Of a stretch of 54,272 nt of DNA, positions 25,106-33,920 are shown piece by piece. Below the pieces are notes generated by a model. That model searched no databases. It saw only the letters and a program-made list of their open reading frames with translations, and was not told the origin of the DNA. A program made the translations under genes and the position numbers. Position 1 is the stretch's first letter. Each line of letters starts with the position of its first letter. Source of the stretch: a virus; the IMG/VR virus record IMGVR_UViG_3300037502_000299, positions 1-54,272 of that record, one strand, 5' to 3'.

Positions 25106-26470
25106 ATGCCATTAGTTTATGTAAAACAATCCGGTGTTTGGAAAACAGTCCAACGCATCTACGTTAAAGATGGAGGAGCTTGGAAAAACCTTCAAGTAGG
25201 ACTTGTTACGCAAAGTGGTATAGGCAAACAATTTTATCCAAATTCAGTAGGTCCAACAACTTATAGTACTGCAGGGTCTTATACTTACACAGTACCTGCT
25301 ACAGTCACTTCTATTAGTGTGGCTGCCACAGGTGGCGGCGGTGCAGGGCAAGTATCATTTTTTAATGCAGGGTCATGGACTCAATCTAATGGCGCTGCAG
25401 GCAGTAGTTCTACAGTAACTAACGGCACTTGGACAATAACTTCTAATGGCGGTGGAGGTGGTTCATCTGGCGGAACAGGTGGTACTGTATCTATATCAGG
25501 TGCCTCATCTACTACACTTAATCAAACAGGTGGAAGTAAGTCAGGTGGTACTGGCGGTAGTTCATATTATGGTTCAGGTTCCGCACAAGGTGGAAGTTTT
25601 TCAAAACCTGCTACACCAAATTCTGGAGCAGGGGGCGGTGCTGGATTCCAAAATGATGGACCTCAAAACTATGGTGGCTCAGGTGGTGGTACAGGGATTG
25701 CAGTTTTTGCAGTAACACCCGGTCAAACCATTAATATTACAGTAGGTGCAGGTGCTACAGGTGCCAATGTTGATTATACAAAAGGAAGTAGTTTTGGCTC
25801 TTACGCAGGTAATGGCGGCACGGGTTTTGTATCTATTACACCAATAAATCCTAACGTTACTACATACTCTACTAATGGAACTTTCACAGTACCGATAGGC
25901 ATAACATCTCTTACTATGACTGCGGTTGGTGGTTCTGGTGGCGGAGGTGGCGGAGGTACTGGAGCTGGACAGACAGGTAGTACATCTAGTAAAGATAGTA
26001 GAACAATTACTGTTACTCCCGGTGAAACACTTACTATATCTGTAGGTCAAGGGGGCCAAGGCGGCAGGTCAGGTATATCTAATTGCGGCAGTAATGGTAT
26101 AAATTGGATTAACATTAATAATGATCCCGCACAAACAAGAGGACAAGGTGGTAGCGGGTATGTTAGTGGAGGTGCTGGAAGTGGCTCTGGATGCCCTAAC
26201 TCATTTAATTCTACTGGTGGCTGGTCTGGCGGCGGTGGCGGGTCAAGTGCATATGTATACTCAGGTGGAACAGTTATAGCTGGTGGTGGAGCTGGTGGTA
26301 ATGGCGGTATAAATTATGGTGGTGGTAGCGGAACAGGTGGTACAGGCGGTAATTCAGGTACTGGTAATCAAGGTGCAACAGGGGTAACAGGTGGTGCTGG
26401 ACAAGGTGCAACATTCTCTGGTGGATACGGAACTGACGGTTCAGCTGGATATGTAACTATCTCATGGTAA
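25106..26470 (+). CDS. Glycine-rich adhesin/fibre tip protein, paralogue 5 (two domains)
   Basis: This 454-residue protein begins with a YVKQSGVWKTVQRIYVKDGG anchor, a conserved start for fibre-tip proteins. It then has two glycine-rich domains: the first starts at YTYTVPATVTSISVAATGGG, the second at GTFTVPIGITSLTMTAVGGS, and each has its own beta entry strand and a C-terminal GGYGTDGSAGYVTISW end. The doubled domain is unique within the set. It overlaps the next gene by 7 bases. Confidence 0.7.
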   Translation: MPLVYVKQSGVWKTVQRIYVKDGGAWKNLQVGLVTQSGIGKQFYPNSVGPTTYSTAGSYTYTVPATVTSISVAATGGGGAGQVSFFNAGSWTQSNGAAGSSSTVTNGTWTITSNGGGGGSSGGTGGTVSISGASSTTLNQTGGSKSGGTGGSSYYGSGSAQGGSFSKPATPNSGAGGGAGFQNDGPQNYGGSGGGTGIAVFAVTPGQTINITVGAGATGANVDYTKGSSFGSYAGNGGTGFVSITPINPNVTTYSTNGTFTVPIGITSLTMTAVGGSGGGGGGGTGAGQTGSTSSKDSRTITVTPGETLTISVGQGGQGGRSGISNCGSNGINWININNDPAQTRGQGGSGYVSGGAGSGSGCPNSFNSTGGWSGGGGGSSAYVYSGGTVIAGGGAGGNGGINYGGGSGTGGTGGNSGTGNQGATGVTGGAGQGATFSGGYGTDGSAGYVTISW

Positions 26471-26763
26471 ATTATAAAGAATCAGTAGAGTTTATTAATG
26501 CTCATAAGGATAAAGTAAGAGGCGTTATCATGACTACTTTAAGTTGCAAAGCTTGTGAACCTATTATTAATATATTTAATGAGTCTACTATACCGTTTGT
26601 TGCATTAAACGCAGATTCAGATGATTTAATTTATAAACCTCTTGGATATCCACAAACGTATTTGTTTTCTGAAAATAATAAATGTTATACAAGAGTAGAT
26701 GTTTTTGATTCTAGAATGTTTTATGAGTGGTTAGATAAAATTAAGGATTGGGAAGGAGTTTAA
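26464..26763 (+). CDS. Thioredoxin-like protein with CKAC site
   Basis: This 99-residue protein has a C28-x2-C31 (TLSCKACEP) after a strand, and a GYPQTYLF segment with Pro63 in the place of the thioredoxin cis-proline, then a final helix. These are the marks of a thioredoxin/glutaredoxin fold. It overlaps the end of the preceding adhesin gene and precedes the lysis cassette. It could help disulfide formation or reduction in virion proteins. T7 uses host thioredoxin as a polymerase clamp, but nothing here shows such a role. Confidence 0.65.
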   Translation: MVNYKESVEFINAHKDKVRGVIMTTLSCKACEPIINIFNESTIPFVALNADSDDLIYKPLGYPQTYLFSENNKCYTRVDVFDSRMFYEWLDKIKDWEGV

Positions 26764-26764
26764 T

Positions 26765-27112
26765 ATGAATGAATCAGCAAGAGAAGCAGCAAGTCGGTTT
26801 ATAGGCAAGTTCGGTATGCCTATGATTGTATTTTTAGTTTGTGTAGGCGTATTTGCCGCAATGTTTTTATCTGCCGAAGCATTAACACCTGTTATAGGAT
26901 TAGTATCTACTGCAGCTATGGCGCTCATTGGTATTCTTACAGGTATTACAGGTACTAAAGATAAAGAAGAAAGACCTGAAATAGAAGTCATTAAAGAGCT
27001 TGTAGCTAGATTAGATAAATCAGAAGTGCCTATGTCTGTAACAGTTGAAGGAGATAAAGTTACAGTGACTAAAGGTTCTGACTCAATTATTACAAAGGGT
27101 AAACAATGTTAA
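26765..27112 (+). CDS. Putative holin-type membrane protein
   Basis: This 115-residue protein has two membrane segments (about residues 18-36 and 42-62: MPMIVFLVCVGVFAAMFL and VIGLVSTAAMALIGILTG) and a soluble charged C-terminal half. It begins the lysis cassette with a second membrane protein and a lysozyme. This makes a holin or antiholin role likely. It overlaps the next gene by 7 bases. Confidence 0.55.
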   Translation: MNESAREAASRFIGKFGMPMIVFLVCVGVFAAMFLSAEALTPVIGLVSTAAMALIGILTGITGTKDKEERPEIEVIKELVARLDKSEVPMSVTVEGDKVTVTKGSDSIITKGKQC

Positions 27113-27591
27113 GCATACTATCATCTATCTTAGGCTTCGCTACAGCAGGGCTTCCAAACGTTTTAAACTTCTTCCAACAAAAGGGAGATCAAAAACATGA
27201 ACGTGAGATGGCTAAGCTACAAACCGAACGTGAACTTCAAATGGCTGAACGAGGTTTTATAGCTCAACAAAAAATAGAAGAGATTAAGCTAGATCAAGTT
27301 GAAGCACAAACTTATGCAGAAGAACGTGTAGCTTTATATGAACATGATAAAAAATTAGTTGACTCTGCTTCTCCTACAGTACGTAACTGGAATGGTATGG
27401 TAAGACCTGTGGTTGCATTTATCTTTGTAGGTGAGTTAGTCTTAATTAATTTTGTATCATTAGCTTGGGCTATGTGGTCAGGCGTTGATTTTATTGTAGC
27501 TTCTCATGAAGTATTTTCAACAGATGAAATGGCTATCGTAGCATCTATTATTGGTTTCTACTTTGGCTCAAGGACTTGGGAAAAGAAATAA
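27106..27591 (+). CDS. Holin of the three-TM gene-transfer-release type
   Basis: This 161-residue protein has a hydrophobic N-terminus, a charged coiled coil (about residues 25-90), a membrane segment (VVAFIFVGELVLINFVSLAW) and a final AIVASIIGFYFGSRTW segment. The end SIIGFYFGSRTWEK resembles the 'holin of 3TMs, for gene-transfer release' family. The coiled coil alone might suggest an inner-membrane spanin, but the C-terminal membrane segments do not fit that. It would let the lysozyme reach the cell wall. Confidence 0.6.
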   Translation: MLSILSSILGFATAGLPNVLNFFQQKGDQKHEREMAKLQTERELQMAERGFIAQQKIEEIKLDQVEAQTYAEERVALYEHDKKLVDSASPTVRNWNGMVRPVVAFIFVGELVLINFVSLAWAMWSGVDFIVASHEVFSTDEMAIVASIIGFYFGSRTWEKK

Positions 27592-28041
27592 GTGAATGTT
27601 TCAGAACGCGGCATTAAGCTCATTAAACATCATGAAGGCATGCGTTCTCGGCCCTATCGTTGTCCTGCTGGGCTGTGGACTGTTGGCGTGGGTCATCTTA
27701 TTGGGGATGGCAAATCTTTGCCTGAATCTTGGAATAGAACTTTTACGGAAGCTGAAATAGATGGAATTCTTAAATCCGACCTACGTCGCTTCGAGCTGGG
27801 AGTACATAAGATGCTACCTAACGTGTCTCTTCGACAACATGAATTTGACGCTATTATTAGTTTTTGCTTCAATTTGGGCCTTGGATGCTTTCAAAGATCA
27901 ACACTCCGTCAAGCGCTTCTACGCGGCAATAAAAAGGCGGCTATGGAATCGTTAGTGAAATATTGTCGTGCAGGTGGTAAAATACTTAGAGGTCTACAAA
28001 TTCGTAGATTAGATGAACGTGCACTTTTTGAAGGTAGATAA
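27592..28041 (+). CDS. Endolysin, GH24 phage lysozyme
   Basis: This 149-residue enzyme has the GH24 pattern: Glu15 in IKHHEG, Cys24 in YRCPAG and Thr30 in WTVGVGH, spacing 9 and 6 as in the E-C-T triad of P1 Lyz (T4 has Asp in place of Cys). It cleaves the peptidoglycan glycan chain. No signal or SAR anchor is present, so export needs the holins encoded just before. The start is GTG immediately after the upstream stop; no ATG would keep the conserved N-terminal helix. Confidence 0.92.
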   Translation: MNVSERGIKLIKHHEGMRSRPYRCPAGLWTVGVGHLIGDGKSLPESWNRTFTEAEIDGILKSDLRRFELGVHKMLPNVSLRQHEFDAIISFCFNLGLGCFQRSTLRQALLRGNKKAAMESLVKYCRAGGKILRGLQIRRLDERALFEGR

Positions 28042-30014
28042 TGGCACTAAGTAAACTTATATTTAAACCAGGAGTTAACCGAGATCAAACTAACTATGCA
28101 TCAGAAGGTGGTTGGTATGAAACTCAGCTCGTTCGTTTTAGATCAGGCTTTCCTGAAAAGTTTGGTGGTTGGACAGTATCTAACTTAAATCAATACACAG
28201 ATTCTGCACGTGCTATATTCTCATGGTCAACTACTGATGGATCTAACTTATTAGGTATTGGTACTAACTCAAGAGTTTATGTAGGTGCAGGTACAACATT
28301 ACATGACATCACACCTGTCTATGCTACCTACACTAATGCTACTACACCTTCTTCTAGTAATTGCATAGGTACGACAAATGGTTCTAAAACAGTTACAGTT
28401 ACTATAACAGGTCATGGCGCTACTACAGGAACTTATGTATTATTTAGTGGTATTGCTGGTCCTACGATTGGGGGTATACCTGTAACTGAAATGAATACAA
28501 CTGTTCAAGTGACAGTGCTAGACTCTAATACATTTACGTTCCAAGCTACAACGACTGCTACATCAACTACAACAGGACAAGGCGGTACAGGCATTACGGT
28601 TATTATTTATATGCCCGCCGGATACCCTATAGCTACTGCAGGTTATGGCTGGGGTACTTCTACTTGGAGTCGAGGTACTTGGGGTTCTGGTTCAACATCA
28701 CCTATCTTCCAACCTGCACGTCTTATTTTTATGGATAAGTTTAATAACGATTTAGTATTTAATACTCAATACGATGCAGTATCAGGTACAGGTGGTGAAA
28801 TATATTATTGGACATATAACACAGCGTTTAGTAATGATGCAGTTTTATTAAAATCATTAGCAGGTGCGGTTGCTGTACCACAAAAAGTTACTAAGATATT
28901 ATTTACACCACAAGGTTTCTTACTTGCATTAGGTTGTACTAACTATGATGCAACAGCGGCGGCACCTGATTATTTAGGAACTTATGATCCACTACTTATT
29001 CGTTGGTCTAATGTTGATCCTGATATAGGTCCTGAACCCGAAAATTGGCAACCTACAACTATTAACACTGCAGGGTTCTTACGACTTCAATCAGGTTCAA
29101 GAATTGTAACTGCAATTAATACACGACAAGAAACACTTATATTTACTAATACATCATTATCATCTATTCAATTTTTAGGTACGGCTGAGGTATTTGGTTT
29201 ACAAGAGTTATCTCATAACATTTCTATCATTGGCGCTAATGCACTTGTGGGCTCTAACAATATTACTTACTGGATGGGCCGAGATAGATTTTATACATAC
29301 TCTGGTCGTGTAGATACATTACCTTGTACGATCAGACAATATATATTTACTGATATTAACTTTACTCAAAGTGCGCTTATTTTTGCAGGTGTTAATAATA
29401 AATTTACAGAGATTATTTGGTTTTATTGTTCTGCAGCTTCTAGTGAGATTGATCGCTATGTAGTCTTTAACTACCTTGAAAACATTTGGTACTACGGACA
29501 ATTATCAAGAACTGCATGGATTGACTCTGGTGTATTTAATAACCCTGTAGGACTATCTAATGGCTGGGTATATCAACATGAAAACGGTACAAACGATGGA
29601 CAACCTTTAGGAGCTGCTCCACTTCCTATTACTTCGTTTATTCAATCTGCTGACGTTGATATTGATGATGGTGATAAATATATGTTAATACGTCGTGTTA
29701 TTCCTGATATTAACTTTAGAGGTTCTGATACTAATAATGAAGTAACAGGTGCTGCAATTATTCCTGAAGCTGATATTACTGTAGGTGTACGTAACTTCCC
29801 TGGTGCTGCATCAGCTACCATAAATGCAGAGGGTGTTGCTACAGGTGCTACGATTGTAACTGCGACAGCTACCGTTGACCAATATACAAACCAAGTATTT
29901 ATTAGAGCTCGTGGTCGTCAAATGAATTTTAGAATTGCATCAGATACTGTAGGTACGCAGTGGCAACTAGGTATGCCAAGAGTTGATGCACGGCCAGATG
30001 GAACAAGAAACTAA
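28041..30014 (+). CDS. Tail hub/nozzle protein (P22 gp10 / T7 gp12-like)
   Basis: This 657-residue protein begins LSKLIFKPGVNRDQTNYASE and GWYETQLVRFRSGFPEKFGGW, a strongly conserved start of podovirus tail hub or stabilisation proteins. Many Trp/Tyr-rich beta segments follow, in keeping with a propeller-like fold. Residues of about 110-195 hold an FCCH-like beta insert (VTVTITGHGATTGTYVLFSG), related to the insert at 9803-10300. The protein should form the lower tail ring. It overlaps the lysozyme stop by one base. Confidence 0.6.
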   Translation: MALSKLIFKPGVNRDQTNYASEGGWYETQLVRFRSGFPEKFGGWTVSNLNQYTDSARAIFSWSTTDGSNLLGIGTNSRVYVGAGTTLHDITPVYATYTNATTPSSSNCIGTTNGSKTVTVTITGHGATTGTYVLFSGIAGPTIGGIPVTEMNTTVQVTVLDSNTFTFQATTTATSTTTGQGGTGITVIIYMPAGYPIATAGYGWGTSTWSRGTWGSGSTSPIFQPARLIFMDKFNNDLVFNTQYDAVSGTGGEIYYWTYNTAFSNDAVLLKSLAGAVAVPQKVTKILFTPQGFLLALGCTNYDATAAAPDYLGTYDPLLIRWSNVDPDIGPEPENWQPTTINTAGFLRLQSGSRIVTAINTRQETLIFTNTSLSSIQFLGTAEVFGLQELSHNISIIGANALVGSNNITYWMGRDRFYTYSGRVDTLPCTIRQYIFTDINFTQSALIFAGVNNKFTEIIWFYCSAASSEIDRYVVFNYLENIWYYGQLSRTAWIDSGVFNNPVGLSNGWVYQHENGTNDGQPLGAAPLPITSFIQSADVDIDDGDKYMLIRRVIPDINFRGSDTNNEVTGAAIIPEADITVGVRNFPGAASATINAEGVATGATIVTATATVDQYTNQVFIRARGRQMNFRIASDTVGTQWQLGMPRVDARPDGTRN

Positions 30015-30682
30015 TGACTACTTCCGTTGTAAGAGCTACTAAGGCCCCCAACTTACCTATACCTACAATTGCGTATAGTCAAACAGTTCAAGAATCTTTT
30101 AGTAATGCACTACGTTTATATTTTAATACTTTAGATGCCTTTACTACGAATTTAAGTACTACCGCTGGTGGATCTGCTTTAAGCTTTCCTCACATTGCGG
30201 CATACGATACAACCGACCAATATGCTACGGCTAGTAATACACCTACGATTGTTAAATGGAATACATTAGATTCTGGTTTAGGTTTTACTTTAGATCCAGG
30301 GTTTTATGCAACGGCTGACTATACTGGGTTTTACAAAATAGATTACAGCCTTCAGTTTGCTAATACCGCAAACGCACCACATGACGTAGTAGTATGGATG
30401 AGAGTTAATAACATAGATGTGGCTGGATCTGCTAGTAAAATAACTATAACTTCTCGTAAAAGTGCAGGCGTTCCTAGCTATGTATTAATGTATTCAACTA
30501 TACCTTTTGCAGTTAACGCAGGGGATGAGATAGCACTATGGTGGGCTACGGACTTAGCTTATAATCCTGTAGGACCTGTAGATGGTGTTTACATGGAATA
30601 TGCACCAGCACAAACTGTACCATATCCTCACCCGTCAATTCCCTCAGCAATTGGCGCAATTACCTTTGTTTCTAGACTATAG
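30014..30682 (+). CDS. Virion protein with C1q/TNF-like jelly-roll pattern
   Basis: This 222-residue protein has an N-terminal linker and, from about residue 60, a beta domain (FYKIDYSLQFANTANAPHDV, then VWMRVNNIDVAGSAS, ending in a VDGVYMEYAP strand) that resembles phage C1q-like jelly-rolls used at fibre tips and spikes. It overlaps the hub gene by one base. A tail tip or side-fibre role is likely. Confidence 0.6.
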   Translation: MTTSVVRATKAPNLPIPTIAYSQTVQESFSNALRLYFNTLDAFTTNLSTTAGGSALSFPHIAAYDTTDQYATASNTPTIVKWNTLDSGLGFTLDPGFYATADYTGFYKIDYSLQFANTANAPHDVVVWMRVNNIDVAGSASKITITSRKSAGVPSYVLMYSTIPFAVNAGDEIALWWATDLAYNPVGPVDGVYMEYAPAQTVPYPHPSIPSAIGAITFVSRL

Positions 30683-30720
30683 ATATGATATTATTACTGT
30701 ATATTTAAGGATTTTTAATT

Positions 30721-32397
30721 ATGATTAATCAATCAGCACAAGGTTTAGCTTCCCTAGGTCGTAACGGCGATTCAATGCTCGTCCATATGAGCCCAGAAGA
30801 AGTAGGTGGCCTTCAACAAATAGGTAATTCATTAGGCATTAAGATGTCTACTAACCCTCATACCGGTATGCCAGAAGCATTTAGCTTTGGCGATTTCTTT
30901 ACTTCATTCCTACCTACCATTGTTGGTGCTGCTGTTGGTGGCCCAGCTGGTGCTGGATTTATGTCTTCAACGATGACTCCTATTTTAGCAGGTGCTGGTA
31001 CAGGCGCTTTGTTAGCTGCAGCTAAAGGCGATGATCCATTAATGGGTGGTCTCATGGGCGGTATGGGTGGTTATGGTGGTGCTGGATTAGGCTCAACATT
31101 TGGTAAAGCATTTGGTAAAGTCGGCGGAACTACCGCAGGTGCTGTAGATGATATGATTGCTGCAAATACTGCGCAACAATTAACAGGCGGGGGTGTAGGA
31201 AATATTGGCGCTTTTAGTAATTTTAAAGATGTAATATCTCCTGTAGCATCTGCTACTCCTAAAGCTGTTACAAGCCTTACAAATCAAATTAGTCCATTTA
31301 CTAATAATGCTTTAGGTCCAAGCTTAGGCGTACAAAATGTAAATCCAACAGTTGGTGTTAACGCAGGTGGTTACGATGCTGCAGCTACAGCCGCGGCTGA
31401 ATTAAATAAACCCTCACAAATTATGACAAACTTAGGTGATTTTGGTACTGGGGTTAAAGAATTAACAGGTTTTGGCGACATGTCTATTGGCGATGCCTAT
31501 AAAAAATTCACTGACGCTGGTGGTACTGCTATGGACTTAGCTATGCCTGTTGGAGGTGGAGTATTAGCAGGGATAGAACCTTCTGATTTAGGTTATGGTG
31601 GTGGTGATCTTTATGATGATCCGGATAAAGGTAAATACAGAGGTCCACAAGGCCAACTTAATTTAAGTGATAAATACGATACAGGCCTTCGTTTAGTTGC
31701 AAAGGGTGGTTACATTGATGGTTATGCTCTAGGTGGTGCTGTTCGTCCTAATCCGTCTGTAGGTGGAGGACTATCTGATTTATATAACCGTGCAGAAGGC
31801 GCTACTACACAAAATATTTCAAGTGATGGATATGGTATAGGACGTCTTAATAATCTGGCAGGTGAACAATCTATGTATCAAGCTCAAACATTAGGTTATG
31901 CTGAAGGTGGTAATGTTTCTAATTATATGACACCAAATACGCCCCTTTTAAATCAAAGAAATGTTTTTTTAGAAACTATGACAAAAGATAATCCTACCCC
32001 TGTTAATTTTGATAGCTATACTGGGAATATAACTCCTAACACTCAGAATGAATTAACCTTGTTTAATACTATAGGAAATTTAAAACCCGAAGCATTAGAT
32101 TATTTGTCAGAACTACGTAAAAAAAGTAATTTTGGAATGGTTAAAGGCGGATATTTAGATGGCGAAGGTGATGGTATGTCTGACTCAATCCCTGCTACAA
32201 TAGAAGGCAAACAACCAGCTCGTTTAGCAGACGGTGAATTTGTAGTACCTGCAGATGTTGTAAGTCATTTAGGTAATGGCTCATCTAAAGCTGGATCAAA
32301 AAGATTATATGCTATGTTAGATAAAGTAAGACATGCACGTACAGGAAATAAAAAACAAGGTAAAGAAATTAAGGCAGAGAAATACCTACCTGCATGA
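30721..32397 (+). CDS. Internal virion/ejection protein
   Basis: This 558-residue protein starts LASLGRNGDSMLVHMSPEEV, continues with a Gly/Ala-rich hydrophobic region (about residues 60-130) and ends with GGYLDGEGDGMSDSIPATIE and a DGEFVVPADVVSHLG motif, then a basic tail. This start and end are well-known features of internal proteins in podoviruses; the hydrophobic centre may enter membranes when the genome is delivered. It opens the ejection-protein block and overlaps the next gene by four bases. Confidence 0.65.
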   Translation: MINQSAQGLASLGRNGDSMLVHMSPEEVGGLQQIGNSLGIKMSTNPHTGMPEAFSFGDFFTSFLPTIVGAAVGGPAGAGFMSSTMTPILAGAGTGALLAAAKGDDPLMGGLMGGMGGYGGAGLGSTFGKAFGKVGGTTAGAVDDMIAANTAQQLTGGGVGNIGAFSNFKDVISPVASATPKAVTSLTNQISPFTNNALGPSLGVQNVNPTVGVNAGGYDAAATAAAELNKPSQIMTNLGDFGTGVKELTGFGDMSIGDAYKKFTDAGGTAMDLAMPVGGGVLAGIEPSDLGYGGGDLYDDPDKGKYRGPQGQLNLSDKYDTGLRLVAKGGYIDGYALGGAVRPNPSVGGGLSDLYNRAEGATTQNISSDGYGIGRLNNLAGEQSMYQAQTLGYAEGGNVSNYMTPNTPLLNQRNVFLETMTKDNPTPVNFDSYTGNITPNTQNELTLFNTIGNLKPEALDYLSELRKKSNFGMVKGGYLDGEGDGMSDSIPATIEGKQPARLADGEFVVPADVVSHLGNGSSKAGSKRLYAMLDKVRHARTGNKKQGKEIKAEKYLPA

Positions 32398-32807
32398 ACA
32401 CCGTACAAATCGTAGCACCTAATAACATATATAATGTTTGGGAAGATATAAAAGAATATTTAAATGCATCAATCAATGTAAGCGGTGGTGATTTTACTTT
32501 AGACCAATTAAAGTTATTACTAGTAAGAGGCGAACAAACTTTATTAGTATCCGTCAATAAAGAAAATAAAATAAACGGAGCCATGACTGTAGAATTTATT
32601 AATAATGCTAATGCAAGAACTATGTTTATTACAGCATTAGGTGGTAGTGGAATTGTAAATGATGAAACGTTTAGCCAAGTAGAAACATGGGCTAAAATGC
32701 AAGGTGCGACAAAAGCTAGTGCATGGGCACAAGAAGCTCAAGCAAGACTGTATAAACTAAAAGCAAACTTTAATACCGTACGAATGGTTGTGGAGAAAGA
32801 TTTATGA
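32394..32807 (+). CDS. GNAT-like internal protein (T7 gp13-like)
   Basis: This 137-residue protein begins QIVAPNNIYNVWEDIKEYLN and has a strand-helix order of a compact GNAT-like fold (LLLVRGEQTLLVSVNKENKI and MFITALGGSGIV). In T7-type genomes a protein of this kind sits beside the ejection proteins. No acetyl-CoA loop (R/Q-x-x-G-x-G/A) is clear, so it may be structural and not enzymatic. ATGA overlaps link it to both neighbours. Confidence 0.6.
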   Translation: MNTVQIVAPNNIYNVWEDIKEYLNASINVSGGDFTLDQLKLLLVRGEQTLLVSVNKENKINGAMTVEFINNANARTMFITALGGSGIVNDETFSQVETWAKMQGATKASAWAQEAQARLYKLKANFNTVRMVVEKDL

Positions 32808-33919
32808 AATTATTTAATTTGTTTAATTGGGTAACTAACCTAGTAGAAACATTTACCTTTTATGGTGGTGGTTCTAAAGGCGGCGGTGGTGGTGGTAATA
32901 CTACGCAAACTTCCTATTCTACAAACTTGCCTGAATATGCTAAACCATTCTATGAAGAGCTTTTAAAACAAACAGGTAAACAAGTTTATCAAACAGATGC
33001 ATCTGGTAATGTTACAGGTGTTAAAGAATATACTCCATATACAGGTCCACGCGTAGCAGCGTTCACACCAGAACAAGAAGCCGTACAAAGAGAAGTAGCA
33101 GGCATGACTACACCAGGCGGTTTTGGTACAGCAGCTTCTGGATTAGGTGCCGGAACAGCGTTAGGTTTTGGTGCAGCGGGTGCTGGATTAAGTTCTGCAT
33201 TAGGCTACACTCCAACAGCTATTTCTGGTGGTACATTTACACCTGGCGCGGCAGCGTATTATGGTAGTCCATATGAATCAGCAGTAACAGACGTTGCAGT
33301 GCGTGAAGCTCGTCGTCAAGGTGATATAGAAAGATCTCGTGGCGCAATGGGTGCTATTGGTCGAGGTACATTTGGTGGTGCCCGTCAAGGTTTAATGCAA
33401 GCTGAACAAGATAGAAATCTAGCGCAAAACATAGGGGATATTAGAGCTAAAGGTGCTCAGGCTGGATATGAGAACGCACAAAAAATGTTTGAAGCAGACC
33501 AAGCTCGTCGTATGAAAGCAGCTGAACTAGGTCAACAAGGACAACAATTTGCTGCAGGTCTTGGTAAAGATATTGGTCTTGGTGGTCTACAAGCTGGTAT
33601 GGAAGGTGCTGCTAAAACAGGTGCATTGGCTGCAACAGAACAAGTATCTAACCTTGAAAGACTTAAAGCACAAGCCGCATCGGGGGGTGAAAGACAAGCA
33701 CTACAACAAGAAATTGATAACCTTAAATATCAACAATTCCAAGAAGAACGTAATTATCAAAAAGCACAACTTGATTACCTCAGTAATATTCTTCGTGGTA
33801 ACGCAGCAGCATTGGGTACTACTCAAGTACAATATGCACCAGCTCCAAGTTTAGCTTCACAATTAGGTGGTGTAGGATTAGCAGGGTTAGGACTTTATAA
33901 TATATTAGGAAATAGATAG
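32804..33919 (+). CDS. Ejection protein, Gly/Ala-rich with coiled coil
   Basis: This 371-residue protein starts with a hydrophobic/Gly-rich segment, then LPEYAKPFYEELLKQTGKQV, a Gly/Ala membrane-like stretch (about residues 105-135), an Arg/Gln-rich helical region (about 165-330) and a final hydrophobic turn. This order is common in internal proteins of podoviruses that are ejected with the DNA. It is in the ejection block between two similar proteins. Confidence 0.6.
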   Translation: MKLFNLFNWVTNLVETFTFYGGGSKGGGGGGNTTQTSYSTNLPEYAKPFYEELLKQTGKQVYQTDASGNVTGVKEYTPYTGPRVAAFTPEQEAVQREVAGMTTPGGFGTAASGLGAGTALGFGAAGAGLSSALGYTPTAISGGTFTPGAAAYYGSPYESAVTDVAVREARRQGDIERSRGAMGAIGRGTFGGARQGLMQAEQDRNLAQNIGDIRAKGAQAGYENAQKMFEADQARRMKAAELGQQGQQFAAGLGKDIGLGGLQAGMEGAAKTGALAATEQVSNLERLKAQAASGGERQALQQEIDNLKYQQFQEERNYQKAQLDYLSNILRGNAAALGTTQVQYAPAPSLASQLGGVGLAGLGLYNILGNR

Positions 33920-33920
33920 T

